A DNA stretch of 45,903 nt from Candidatus Poseidoniales archaeon (GTDB lineage: Archaea > Thermoplasmatota > Poseidoniia > Poseidoniales > Poseidoniaceae). The notes below the pieces were generated by a model. It was not told the origin of the DNA and made no database searches. It saw only the letters and a program-made list of their open reading frames with translations. Shown in pieces: positions 32,901 through 42,085 of this stretch. The position numbers were made by a program, and so were the translations under genes. The stretch is taken from the NCBI GenBank assembly GCA_003602575.1, contig QQRY01000015.1, positions 1 to 45,903 on the forward strand, given 5' to 3'. Position 1 is the first letter of the stretch; the number at the start of each line of letters is the position of its first letter.

Positions 32901-35152
32901 CTAGCCAATGCAGCCGATGATGACAAAATAGAGAAAGAGGTATGCATTGTATGCCAACTTTGACTAGGAGTTAATACTGCAACTGAATCCTGCATATATG
33001 AATTAGAAATGGTGACATCAGATGATGAATTGACTCCCGTGAGCGTAACAGAAAGGCCACCAGAGGTATTAGATACGAACTCTATTGGAATTAGATGTTG
33101 ACCAGAAATATCGCTTAAACTTGAACGTGCATTATTGATACCCAAAACAAATGATGATTGTTCATCCGCATCAATGTCCATAGAAATTGGATAAGGTACG
33201 GATAATCCCGCCATCTTCATGCCACCAGTTCCAATAACCTCGAATTCAACCTCGATGAAACTAGCACCTAGGAAGCCAACGCTAGATGCTGTGTTTGTTG
33301 CTGCAAATTGTAGATCATCCAGTTGTGATTGATTGAAAATAATATAATCAGATTTAGCCATATCATAACTCCAATTCGCTATAGTTTGACCACCGAGTTT
33401 GACAAATAAGCCCGACATTGTCCCTGTTTCCGCTAAAATTCCAAACGAGAAACTTTGGATATTGTCTCTAGGGATCCACGCCTTGGTTGTGGCTGAGCCT
33501 GATATCCCTGGGTTGACAGAAATTATCTCTTCACCATTTTGGAAACGGTCTTGCCATCCCCAAGAACCTACCCTTGCATCACTTCCTCCCCATTCCAAGA
33601 TTCCATCCATCCCGAAATCTACTGCTGGTTGAGCAGGGAATTTACCACTTTTCAAACTATAATGGAATGATTGAAATTGCATTGGTTGAGCCGCATCGTC
33701 GTGTATCACTCTAAATTGGAAATTATAAATTAGTGAATCTCCTTGATAAGAAAACATTGAAGGCGAGGAAATATTTGTCCAATTCATTGCCTCGCCTGTT
33801 TTAATTTGCAGGATTCCATTATTCAGACCAATCATTCCTGTAATCTCATCAGTAGGAGCTAAAGTAGTATACCAAGGCGAAGTAAAACTACAATCTCCAC
33901 CACTTTCAATTCCACCTGAGGGGATCTCTACAATATTGCCATTGTTAGGACAGGACAAATTCCAAGCCTGGTCTGAGGCTCCTCCCCTCAAAGATGATGA
34001 GAATGAACCATCACCAGAAATAGAATGAAGTACAGGTATCCCCGAGCCTCTTGGAGACCCACGGAATTCCAATAAAACTCTCACTTGAGGATACATTTCA
34101 TGGTCGATCAAATTTAGTGGAACCATTGCATCATTACTTCCTTTAGCTCCTGCAATAGGAGTCCCTGATGAGTCTACTATTGTCCAATTGAGGAATGCCC
34201 CATCCGGAATTGAAACATCGAGATTCAAAGGAGCATATGTGCTTCTACTAACAACCTCAGTTGAACTTGGGTCCCAACCTATGGAAGGGCTTAGCCAATT
34301 TGATTCGGGTGGCGAAGCAAGATGAACATCATCAATAAACCAATAGTCGCAACATGTACCAGAACCGTAAATTTGGGTCAATCTAATCTGAGTTGAAGAG
34401 TGGAGTGCTGCTGCAGGTAGATTAGTCGACCATTGTTGTGCAGTACCACCTAAAGTAGAACCTGGGAAAGTCTGGATATCAACCCAACTTCCGGATGATG
34501 TCTTGTACTGGATTTTTAGATCCTCTCCAGTATCGGCTTCTTCGCCACAACCTGAGGAACCTTGTTTAATCCAAGCATGGAGAGGCATGCTACTAGTTCC
34601 TGCAAGATTTATCACTGGAGATGTAGCATGCTCAGGCGTGGATTGAGCCTGTGTTTTGATTGACGCTCCACTAGTTCCGTTGTAACCGCAAGTATTCGAA
34701 GTATATCGACCGACATATGTCGAACTAGAGACTGTCCAGCCCTGAAGACCACTGTTAAAATCCCAAATGGTTCCTGCAGTAGTTCCTGTAAGAGATGAAC
34801 CCGTAACTACTGTTCCATTCTTTGTAGCATCGCTATTTGACCAGATAGCATCACTATCCCAAGTAAATCCATATTGCTTCTGAAGTACAGCTGGTTCAAC
34901 TTCAAGTTGTAAATCGGTGATAGGTGCTGAGGAAGGAACATCAACAGTAAATCCATTGTATGATTGGTCATTTCCTGGCAAGCTGATGTATGTTTCAGCA
35001 CCTACAGCGGTGAAACTCGGTGATTCAGTATCTTCAAAATCAAGGCTTATAGGCTGATTTGCAAGATTATTTGCGTTCATTTGTAGTGGGCCGATAATTA
35101 CCATTATTATTGCCAAAAATAGTGCACTGCGCCACGAACCGGAGCCCGACAT
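29969..35152 (-). CDS. Giant surface protein with C-terminal anchor and aromatic cytoplasmic tail
   Basis: About 1,727 residues from ATG 35152. A signal peptide (MSGSGSWRSALFLAIIMVII) precedes a long extracellular part. Near residues 130-290 is a lectin- or MAM-like unit beginning TIWDFNSGLQGWTVSSSTYV and containing paired cysteines (SNTCGYNG, GSSGCGEEAD, SGTCCDYWFIDDVHL). Many Ig-like strands follow. The last of these, a CARDB-type unit (KVLVNNVGSLDGNIDAVISV), precedes one membrane helix (IIGSTVLLIVISIIVTALLW). The inner tail is acidic with Tyr-rich repeats (YEYEDDQYGQYDEP) and ends in GYWWYHDKATDEWWYKNEDG. The frame extends upstream to 35200, but only 35152 gives a clean signal peptide. It may be an S-layer or adhesion protein; no catalytic motif was seen. 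Confidence 0.88.
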   Translation of the reverse strand: MSGSGSWRSALFLAIIMVIIGPLQMNANNLANQPISLDFEDTESPSFTAVGAETYISLPGNDQSYNGFTVDVPSSAPITDLQLEVEPAVLQKQYGFTWDSDAIWSNSDATKNGTVVTGSSLTGTTAGTIWDFNSGLQGWTVSSSTYVGRYTSNTCGYNGTSGASIKTQAQSTPEHATSPVINLAGTSSMPLHAWIKQGSSGCGEEADTGEDLKIQYKTSSGSWVDIQTFPGSTLGGTAQQWSTNLPAAALHSSTQIRLTQIYGSGTCCDYWFIDDVHLASPPESNWLSPSIGWDPSSTEVVSRSTYAPLNLDVSIPDGAFLNWTIVDSSGTPIAGAKGSNDAMVPLNLIDHEMYPQVRVLLEFRGSPRGSGIPVLHSISGDGSFSSSLRGGASDQAWNLSCPNNGNIVEIPSGGIESGGDCSFTSPWYTTLAPTDEITGMIGLNNGILQIKTGEAMNWTNISSPSMFSYQGDSLIYNFQFRVIHDDAAQPMQFQSFHYSLKSGKFPAQPAVDFGMDGILEWGGSDARVGSWGWQDRFQNGEEIISVNPGISGSATTKAWIPRDNIQSFSFGILAETGTMSGLFVKLGGQTIANWSYDMAKSDYIIFNQSQLDDLQFAATNTASSVGFLGASFIEVEFEVIGTGGMKMAGLSVPYPISMDIDADEQSSFVLGINNARSSLSDISGQHLIPIEFVSNTSGGLSVTLTGVNSSSDVTISNSYMQDSVAVLTPSQSWHTMHTSFSILSSSAALARLDVVGMDTHATWLLPIGGGTPVGQGDSHLIELHPDTWLDVTESGDDVDVAIKFRIEPGWDDETYMTVSTRMVLANGVISIPATHSWGSISGTSIAYENDLELKSVTFTTSMGELPSDEYYLPAGQQLDISVDVGFEGIDSGESFAPGEAIVELFHGSTLVANTTSLDGDTWNFTDVVPFTNGILNWKIEVTPLNGSGTTSDAVFERVFFADSVSPSVYWSNVAPYDHRTPSSTQTVQIQITDQPILPSNVEAMVWREWVNDYDFSGMPNPGEFEPFSLLMPNDMTALVGQYTLLLDDAGGNTGDKVAVYLTGSDAAGHPLEDNGTDEEGKHLFMYQLNADGPPSIASNSFSWDGGKKNWLHPQMDYAFEVSMSEPNGGSDLSTVTVELASKQGSDKLPISWDFYTGNCTTTSIHLVVDDCEMMGADGAAGPYETELTLRIEFHLEWTLPDLGDTRREPSLKVVDRAGQIATKSFPELRWRFSAEMAIPDETVTLYLNQGSLVSDGARMGPSSTFEVGGEVLFIETSTKPTFDCNVELMFNGQSTIVNSVNGLWSTGLQAPETSGKIALTWGVKCITGQGVDATDQSSVRWILIDGTGPEPVEILNPRPGSELKAEVYEVRVALDEEGGLDVDSLQLIWWVEDAETGDYLRNGVESMSLEGDEIDGLQLEVFAQIDLTDITPSMLEREMILFIEIDGRDLADNDVLGMGGTPAGSLVGQWDLEWLKPEFSLEPSSVSYTRLLVEVDQSTSVKVLVNNVGSLDGNIDAVISVTRIDGSTEVIQRTNVEVPAGGVGLISLDWAPTTRGVQWIDVELDNGETAKGPTIDVRPARDQSFTEKLFGDVNPIIGSTVLLIVISIIVTALLWAKKATTRRGSRSEYDWDEYSSEIEDDDYEYEDDQYGQYDEPQKEYQTGSIAPAASLSAAASALGVTDSTEATDGASGESEWVKGSDGYWWYHDKATDEWWYKNEDGEIVQFS

Positions 35153-35309
35153 GACTACCCGTAGTAATAGAAGGACTTCAAACATACGCTTACATATCAT
35201 TTTTGTTAATTAGAATTCGAGTCGATAAGTTGACAATACAATGTTATTTTTGAGCGGATAATCTAAAGTTAAGGGTGAGGTTCAAGACAAAAACCATTCT
35301 CGCAAGGTC

Positions 35310-38300
35310 ATGGCTCAACCAAAACCCGCTGGTGAATTGGACGCTGTTTCAATGGAAAACGCGTTACTGGAGACGTGGAAGCAAGAAAATGCATTCCAAT
35401 CTTCGATTGAATCAAGAAAAGATGGAGCGCCATTTATTTTCCTTGAAGGACCCCCTACTGCCAATGGTAAACCTGGAATTCATCACGTTGTTGCTCGAGC
35501 ATACAAAGACTTGGTCTGTAGATGGAAATCTATGGAAGGATTCCACGTAGAAAGAAAAGGAGGCTGGGATACTCACGGACTACCGGTAGAGATCGAAGTT
35601 CAAAAGAGAATGGATCTTATGTCAAATGAAGCAATAGAAGCATATGGCATGGATAACTTCAATCAGGCTTGTCGTGAATCTGTATGGACTTATGAGAGCG
35701 CTTGGCGTGAGATGACAGAACGAATGGCTTACTGGGTCGATTTAGACAATCCATATGTCACATTGGATAATAATTATGTTGAATCCTGTTGGTGGGCACT
35801 TAAACAAATGTTCGACAAAGAATTACTGTATCGTGGACACAAGGTATTGCCTTACTGTCCGCAAACTGGAACCTCATATTCTAGTCACGAAGTTGCTCTT
35901 GGATACAAGGAAGTAGAAGAGCCATCTGTCTATGTAAAATTCAAACTGAACGATGACGATGCTAGCATTCTTGCCTGGACTACAACCCCTTGGACACTTC
36001 CTGGAAATGTCGGATTAGCGGTTGGACCAGATGTAACATATGTCAGAGTAAGAATTAGCGAAGATGCTGAGAATTGGTCTGGAGCTGGCGGTGCTTCAGT
36101 AGGCGAAGAAGTAATTTTAGCCAAGGATTTGATGAAAGAAGTTCTGAGACATAATGTGGAAATAATCGAAGAATTCCACGGTAGTGAACTTGTAGGACGC
36201 TCGTATGAGCCACTGTTCCCAGGCGCTGTACCTGCCGGAGATTCTACTTCAGGGTGGACTGTTTTGGCAGCAGATTGGGTGACTACGACTGACGGTACTG
36301 GAGTTGTTCACACCGCAGTCATGTATGGTGAAGATGACTATCACCTAGGTATGGAAGCTGGACTTCCAGCATATCACACAGTAGGAATGGATGGGGCATT
36401 CAATAAAGGAACACATCCTAAATTAGATGGAAGATACGTCAAAGAATGTGATGAAGCCATTATCGAATTATTATCAAGTCCTAAAGGAAGTAATGGAAAA
36501 GGTCCAGATAGTGGCTTGCTTTACCGTGAAAAATCATATTCTCACGATTACCCTCACTGCTGGAGGACCGACCATCCGCTACTCTACTATGCAATGGATT
36601 CATGGTTTGTCAAGATGACTGCTGTCAAAGAAAAATTGTTAGAATTCAATGATGGCGTAGAATGGGCGCCTGATTGGGTTGGTGAAGGTCGCTTTGGAGA
36701 GTGGCTACGTAATGTCAAGGACTGGGCTATTTCTCGAGAAAGATACTGGGGTACACCGTTACCTGTTTGGAGAAGTGAAGACGGCGAAATGAAGTGTATT
36801 GGCTCTATTGCTGAACTTCAGCAAGAGGTCGCAAAGGCAGTTTCCGCCGGAATCTCAAATCCTGAATGTCCGGATGATGTCGACCTTCACAGACCAATTG
36901 TTGATGGATTCACATTGGTAAGTTCTAGTGGACAACCTATGCAAAGAGAACCGTTCGTAATGGACTGTTGGTTTGATTCTGGTTGTGCGCCATTTGCTCA
37001 ATGGCACCACCCATTTGATGGCGGAGAGAAATTCGATTCTTCTTTCCCAGTTGATTATATCTGTGAGGGAGTTGACCAAACTCGAGGTTGGTTCTATACC
37101 CTACTTGCAGTTTCGACAACTGTTTTTGACATGCCTGCTTACAAAAGATGCCTATCCTTAGGATTAATTCTAGATGCTGAAGGCAAGAAGATGTCCAAAT
37201 CAAGAGGCAATATTGTCGACCCATGGGATCACTTCAATCGTGAAGGAGCAGATGCAACTCGATGGTATATGGTTACGGCTGGAGCACCATGGAGTCCACT
37301 CAAATTTGATTCAAATGGGGTCAGAGAGACTTATGCTAAGATGTTCTTGACTCTATGGAACATCTACAAATTCCATGCAGATTATGCTGCCCTAGATGGT
37401 TTCAATCCTGAAACTGACACTATGGATGTTTCACAAAGACCAGTACTAGATAGATGGATTCTATCGAGATTAGCCACGGTTGCAAATAGTTATCATAATG
37501 ATTTCAAGTCATGGAACTTTCACAAAGCATGCAGAGATTTGGAAGACTTCGTTGTTAACGACTTATCAAATTGGTATGTCCGTAGAAGTCGAAGAAGACT
37601 TTGGGATGAAGCAGAAAACAACGACAAACTAGCATGCCAAAACACTCTACATGAGGTTTTGACCACTGTGTGTAGACTTGTAGCCCCAGTAAGTCCTTTC
37701 ATGGTAGATGTAATTCATCGTAACTTGGATGGACGCTCTGTGCATCAAGCCGCATGGCCTCTAGGTGTCCCAGGTTCACTAGAAGGCGCCACTGCTGATA
37801 ATTGGGATGAAAAGGCTGCAGAGGCAACCGCACAATTACCACCTCAAGACCTATCGCTTGAACAGAACATGGAATTGGTAAGGGAATTAGCCGAGACCGG
37901 TAGAAGAATTAGAGTTGAAGCAGGAAGAAGACAACGTCTGCCATGTGGAGAAGGTTGGATTGTTTCTGGACCTGACCTTTCTCAATTCCACGATATTCTT
38001 GCTGAAGAGTTGAATGTAGAACATATTGCCATCGAACAAGATCTAGATCGTTTCCAACAAATAGAACTCGCTCCAAACTTTAGAGCTCTTGCTCCAAAAG
38101 CAAGAAGTGAAGTCAATGCAATCGCTGGAGAAATAAAGAATTCAAAGGACCCTATCTCGATGCTTGAAAGTATCAAGGCGGGAACTTGTGAAATAATGGG
38201 CGTTAAAATTGAAGAGTCGGATATTGAAGTTAGGAGAGTTGAGCGTTCAGGTTTCGCTGCCTCAACTGTACAAATCGGCCATGGGGATGATGCAAGTCAA

Positions 38301-38597
38301 ATCAGTTTAGTTTTAGACATGAATGATACTCCTGAATTGCTTTCCAAGGGACTTGCAAGAGACATCACTCGAAGAATACAAGCCAAGCGTAAAGACCTAA
38401 ATCTAGAGATTGAAGCAAATATTGACCTTGAAATTTGGATGAGTAATGCACCAGAATTATTTGATGATGACAGGCAATGGATTGTCAACGAGACCAGAGC
38501 ATCTGGAGTAATCTTCCACCCAGAAGGTGATGTAATTTCCACAGAGGCTGATGAGTTCGAGGTCGATGGAACTACAGTTAGTTTCACCGTGAAATAA
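35310..38597 (+). CDS. ileS: Isoleucyl-tRNA synthetase
   Basis: 1,095-residue class I synthetase that charges tRNA-Ile. The HIGH-equivalent lies in EGPPTANGKPGIHHVVAR (46-63), the form found in archaeal/eukaryotic-type enzymes. GGWDTHGLPVEIEVQK follows. The editing (CP1) domain shows AWTTTPWTLPGNVGLAVGPD and GTGVVHTAVMYGEDDY. DYICEGVDQTRGWFYTLLAV and KKMSKSRGNIVDPWD (KMSKS at 627-631) complete the catalytic core. The anticodon-binding and C-terminal domains follow (LDRWILSRLATVANSY; SNWYVRRSRRRLWDE). ATG 35310 is preceded by AAGG close to the start. Divergent from the giant surface-protein gene, with a 157-base intergenic region; no operator was recognised there. Confidence 0.98.
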   Translation: MAQPKPAGELDAVSMENALLETWKQENAFQSSIESRKDGAPFIFLEGPPTANGKPGIHHVVARAYKDLVCRWKSMEGFHVERKGGWDTHGLPVEIEVQKRMDLMSNEAIEAYGMDNFNQACRESVWTYESAWREMTERMAYWVDLDNPYVTLDNNYVESCWWALKQMFDKELLYRGHKVLPYCPQTGTSYSSHEVALGYKEVEEPSVYVKFKLNDDDASILAWTTTPWTLPGNVGLAVGPDVTYVRVRISEDAENWSGAGGASVGEEVILAKDLMKEVLRHNVEIIEEFHGSELVGRSYEPLFPGAVPAGDSTSGWTVLAADWVTTTDGTGVVHTAVMYGEDDYHLGMEAGLPAYHTVGMDGAFNKGTHPKLDGRYVKECDEAIIELLSSPKGSNGKGPDSGLLYREKSYSHDYPHCWRTDHPLLYYAMDSWFVKMTAVKEKLLEFNDGVEWAPDWVGEGRFGEWLRNVKDWAISRERYWGTPLPVWRSEDGEMKCIGSIAELQQEVAKAVSAGISNPECPDDVDLHRPIVDGFTLVSSSGQPMQREPFVMDCWFDSGCAPFAQWHHPFDGGEKFDSSFPVDYICEGVDQTRGWFYTLLAVSTTVFDMPAYKRCLSLGLILDAEGKKMSKSRGNIVDPWDHFNREGADATRWYMVTAGAPWSPLKFDSNGVRETYAKMFLTLWNIYKFHADYAALDGFNPETDTMDVSQRPVLDRWILSRLATVANSYHNDFKSWNFHKACRDLEDFVVNDLSNWYVRRSRRRLWDEAENNDKLACQNTLHEVLTTVCRLVAPVSPFMVDVIHRNLDGRSVHQAAWPLGVPGSLEGATADNWDEKAAEATAQLPPQDLSLEQNMELVRELAETGRRIRVEAGRRQRLPCGEGWIVSGPDLSQFHDILAEELNVEHIAIEQDLDRFQQIELAPNFRALAPKARSEVNAIAGEIKNSKDPISMLESIKAGTCEIMGVKIEESDIEVRRVERSGFAASTVQIGHGDDASQISLVLDMNDTPELLSKGLARDITRRIQAKRKDLNLEIEANIDLEIWMSNAPELFDDDRQWIVNETRASGVIFHPEGDVISTEADEFEVDGTTVSFTVK

Positions 38598-38646
38598 TAA
38601 CACCGATTATCGACGCATTCAAACGATATAGAGTATAGGGGATTTC

Positions 38647-40044
38647 ATGCGCCGAGCACTACTGAGCATCGCACTAGTCATCTCCATGATGACTGCAGGT
38701 TGCTTTGGTGAAGGTGAAGCACTGGTCGAAACTGAAGTCGAAGTGCCTTTTTGGGATGCATATTCCTTAGTAGATTCACAAAGTCATGTAGATGAAAGAA
38801 TATTCACTAGTGTCAATTTGAAAACAAATGAAACCACCAATCTATCATGGGCTGTATTTGATGCATCATATGGAGGCAACTGCTGTGAGCATTATTTGGC
38901 AACCTCGATAGAAGGACAAATTCTCAATATCGGTGGAGAGTATCCTGTCTGGAGTCATGACAGAGGTCACGAATGGGACACATACATCCCAGGTGTTTTA
39001 CCTGCACTCGGTCAATGCGTGACCGCTGTTCCAACCAATCCTGGCCAAGAAGGACTTGGCGAAGGTAGTATAGTTCAAGCAACAAATGGCGATATTATTT
39101 CGATGTCTTGGTTCCCTTATGTTGGAGGAGATTTGAAATTGGACAAGTTCTATGCTCTACTATATGATGAATCAGAAGATCAATGGAAATGGTGCTACAA
39201 TCGTATCACTGAACCATTCTACGACCGCTCATGGCAAGTCGAAGTTGTAGGGCCTATTCAATCGACAATGGGTAGTGGAGATTGGGCAAGTATAGTTGTG
39301 TCTAACTTTTGGCATCAAAGTTTGAATGCTGGAGGTCAGATAAGCGTTGATGGATTGAATTACTATCCATTCCAATTCCCGGGAAGAGATGGCGGTGAAC
39401 CTGATATTGAACTAGATTTAGATTTCACCAATGCCTCACTTCCAGAGTATTATGATGTCAATAAACCACACAAGGAGATGCGTGCATTCCCGATGCCGAG
39501 TGGAGGATTGGTATTCCCGAGTTACTACAATAATGGTAATGCTGCATTCATGGATACATCTCTTTCATGGAACGAATTAGCAGTTCAATTCCCGTCTGAA
39601 TATTGTCAAATAGATTCATCAGGAACAATTCATTGTGTAGTTAATTCAGGTAATACATTCACTCATTACATGTCTAAAGATGGCGCTCAATCATGGCAAA
39701 ATTACACTTATGACATGTCTGATATGGCTTCACAGATAGAGGAATGGGAATTCCAAGCAAATGGGGAATTAGACCTATTTGTTCTAAATGTTAGATATCA
39801 AAGTGCGAGTGGTCCTGATGTTGATACACTATTCCATGTAAGAGGATACTCAGAAGATATGTCTCCTGACACATTCACATATATCGGACAAGGAGATTTA
39901 GATTCTACTTCAGGTGCGGGCAATGATATTAGATTTGACTTTGCATCTTTAGGTATACTACCAGATGGCGGTGTTATTGTTGCATACCATGATTCGACAG
40001 ACCCGGACCCGTTGTTTGCTGTAGAATTGAATCTACCTTACTGA
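38647..40044 (+). CDS. Exported lipoprotein with Asp-box (BNR) motifs
   Basis: 465 residues. The signal peptide MRRALLSIALVISMMTAGC has a lipobox (TAGC), so Cys19 is probably lipid-modified and the protein faces outward. At least two sialidase-type Asp boxes are visible, SHDRGHEWDTY (about 107-117) and SKDGAQSWQNYTY (about 345-357), pointing to a beta-propeller. Aromatic-rich strands recur (ISMSWFPYVGGDLKLDKFYA). No sialidase catalytic residues can be assigned, so substrate binding, not hydrolysis, may be its role. It begins 49 bases after ileS with GGGGAT upstream. Stop codons abut those of the convergent MutS-like gene. Confidence 0.82.
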   Translation: MRRALLSIALVISMMTAGCFGEGEALVETEVEVPFWDAYSLVDSQSHVDERIFTSVNLKTNETTNLSWAVFDASYGGNCCEHYLATSIEGQILNIGGEYPVWSHDRGHEWDTYIPGVLPALGQCVTAVPTNPGQEGLGEGSIVQATNGDIISMSWFPYVGGDLKLDKFYALLYDESEDQWKWCYNRITEPFYDRSWQVEVVGPIQSTMGSGDWASIVVSNFWHQSLNAGGQISVDGLNYYPFQFPGRDGGEPDIELDLDFTNASLPEYYDVNKPHKEMRAFPMPSGGLVFPSYYNNGNAAFMDTSLSWNELAVQFPSEYCQIDSSGTIHCVVNSGNTFTHYMSKDGAQSWQNYTYDMSDMASQIEEWEFQANGELDLFVLNVRYQSASGPDVDTLFHVRGYSEDMSPDTFTYIGQGDLDSTSGAGNDIRFDFASLGILPDGGVIVAYHDSTDPDPLFAVELNLPY

Positions 40045-42033
40045 CTAAAACATCTGTAAGATTTCTCCGAATAGTTCCTTTGCATGGCCACTGCTACGTT
40101 CAACCAGCCTTTTGACAATCAGTTCCGGGGTTGAGCGAGCAAGATGATTTCTCTTTGGTGTACGGTCTACGACAAGTTCAAGATCAGCGTCTAAACCACT
40201 CGCTTCAATTCCATCAACTCGGAAATCATCACATTGTGAGGCTTTGATGATTGCAGGCGCTAAATGAGTTACAAGCATCATACAGGTATCTGGTTGTGAA
40301 CGTGCCGCAAGTAACATTCCGGCAATAATTCTAGCACCTGCACCTGGTTCTGTTATCGCTTCTAATTCATCTGCAAGAATCAGTTTTGGAGTTGGGTCAC
40401 TTACTACATCTGCAAGTTCTACTAGAGTTTGTTCTAGAGCGCCTGCACTCTGTGTACCACCTGCTTTTGCTAAGATGTGTAATGATTCAACACCACCGAC
40501 TCTAGCCTTATCAGCAGGAACTGGAAGGCCCATATGTGCAAGAATACAAGTATGTGCAAGCAACTCAAGTAGAGTCGTTTTACCTCCAGAATTGGCACCT
40601 GTTAGTAATGATAGATTCTGTCTATCTTCTTTTTCTGCCGCATCTCCAAGACCGTAAGTCACTGGGTCAGGTTCGAGTCCTAACATGACATGTCTGCCAT
40701 TTTCCACCCATATACCATGAGATACTATTTCAGGCATATTACATCTATAATGTTGTGACCATCTGGCTATTGCCAACCATTGTTCACATTCTATTAGGTT
40801 CCTAATTGCGTCTTCACATATACTTTTCAGGGGGCCCAATTTTCTTGCCATATTATAGACGTGATCGGCTTGCTGAGCTTTGAGTTTCTCTTCCAGTGCT
40901 GAATCTATTCTATCTATTACTTGACGGTCTATTTTAGCTGGCCAATCAGATGTGAAAATTACTGGAGGGCAACGGATTCCAGTTCCTTGAAGCAATTCTG
41001 AAAATTGATTGGTTGCCTCTTGCATTGCCTCGTCGATTACATGTCCTGTGACCTCTTTCAGTTTACGTTGAAAACCTGCACCGTCTGAAAGGGCCTCAAG
41101 CAACTCAGAACCACTAAGTGCTAATTTAGCATCATTCATCGCTTGTTCAACTTGATTGTGAACTTGAACTTGCAAATTCTTAGTGAATGGCCATATCTGG
41201 TCTTTTACTTGTTCTGCTTTTGCGATATCACCTTCATCAAATAGCATTTGGAGTAATTCTGGTAGTTGCGACAGACCTGTAGTAGATTCACTGAGCAATC
41301 CAAGGAATTCATGGTCTATTGAACCTGACCTTAGTAGATTGATGGTACTGGATAAGCATTCTAATATTCGCTTATTATTTGTAAACCAGTCTAGTGTTCT
41401 TTCAGGAAGTATGACCTCGTCATTTGGAGAACTACCTAGAACTATCCATCCTTCTGGAACTTTAGAAGGAGCGCCACTACCAATCCATGTTACCGATTTG
41501 AATACTGTGTAATCTTTCCATGTTTCGCCATCTGAAGGAGTGAGAACCCTGCAATATTTCTTCAGATGTTCTCTTGGTTCATGACTAACTACAACACGCT
41601 GATATCTCTCAATGGTATTTCTTGTGGCACCGAGACTTCGAAATGATGAGTTGAGGCCTTTTTCAATTTGAGGAAATGATGACAAAAAATCCATTGCGAT
41701 TTTTATTTTTTCCCTCCTCGCGGTAATATCTCTTATCGGGGTGAGCAACTGCATTCTGTCCCTAGTTGCAGCACATGCTGCAAAACCTGAGATTTGCTGG
41801 ATTAACTTCTGATGCAACTTAATCGATTCTTTGGTTGCAAGAAATTGTCCATCGTCGCCAGCAACGCTTCTCGCCAATGATAAAGCACGTTTCGGGGATA
41901 GGCCGTCAACCTCTGCAATTCGACCTATGTCTCCTGCTTTTAGATAGTCAATAGCGATCTGTTCTGAACCAAAATGATCTGTAATCTTCTTGGCTAATCT
42001 TTCTCCTACGCCTGGCAATAAACTTAGCACCAT
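40045..42033 (-). CDS. MutS-related ATPase with N-terminal helix-hairpin-helix
   Basis: 662 residues. The N-terminus has tandem HhH elements (LLPGVGERLAKKITDHFG; IAEVDGLSPKRALSLA) that bind DNA. A middle helical region (about 100-420) resembles the lever/clamp of MutS2-like proteins. The C-terminal ABC-type MutS ATPase has Walker A LTGANSGGKTTLLELLA, the signature-like GGTQSAGALEQTLVELADV, Walker B LILADELEAITEPGAGA and the His switch MMLVTHLAP. There is no mismatch-recognition domain I with the Phe-x-Glu motif and no Smr nuclease domain. This is the archaeal HhH-MutS type rather than MutS1. Its role is likely in recombination intermediates or DNA structure control. Start ATG 42033 precedes the first HhH directly. 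Confidence 0.9.
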   Translation of the reverse strand: MVLSLLPGVGERLAKKITDHFGSEQIAIDYLKAGDIGRIAEVDGLSPKRALSLARSVAGDDGQFLATKESIKLHQKLIQQISGFAACAATRDRMQLLTPIRDITARREKIKIAMDFLSSFPQIEKGLNSSFRSLGATRNTIERYQRVVVSHEPREHLKKYCRVLTPSDGETWKDYTVFKSVTWIGSGAPSKVPEGWIVLGSSPNDEVILPERTLDWFTNNKRILECLSSTINLLRSGSIDHEFLGLLSESTTGLSQLPELLQMLFDEGDIAKAEQVKDQIWPFTKNLQVQVHNQVEQAMNDAKLALSGSELLEALSDGAGFQRKLKEVTGHVIDEAMQEATNQFSELLQGTGIRCPPVIFTSDWPAKIDRQVIDRIDSALEEKLKAQQADHVYNMARKLGPLKSICEDAIRNLIECEQWLAIARWSQHYRCNMPEIVSHGIWVENGRHVMLGLEPDPVTYGLGDAAEKEDRQNLSLLTGANSGGKTTLLELLAHTCILAHMGLPVPADKARVGGVESLHILAKAGGTQSAGALEQTLVELADVVSDPTPKLILADELEAITEPGAGARIIAGMLLAARSQPDTCMMLVTHLAPAIIKASQCDDFRVDGIEASGLDADLELVVDRTPKRNHLARSTPELIVKRLVERSSGHAKELFGEILQMF

Positions 42034-42085
42034 ATGTCTAATTGTTTGTCATCGGCTTAAGAGAATAGTGCTTGAAAATAATATT

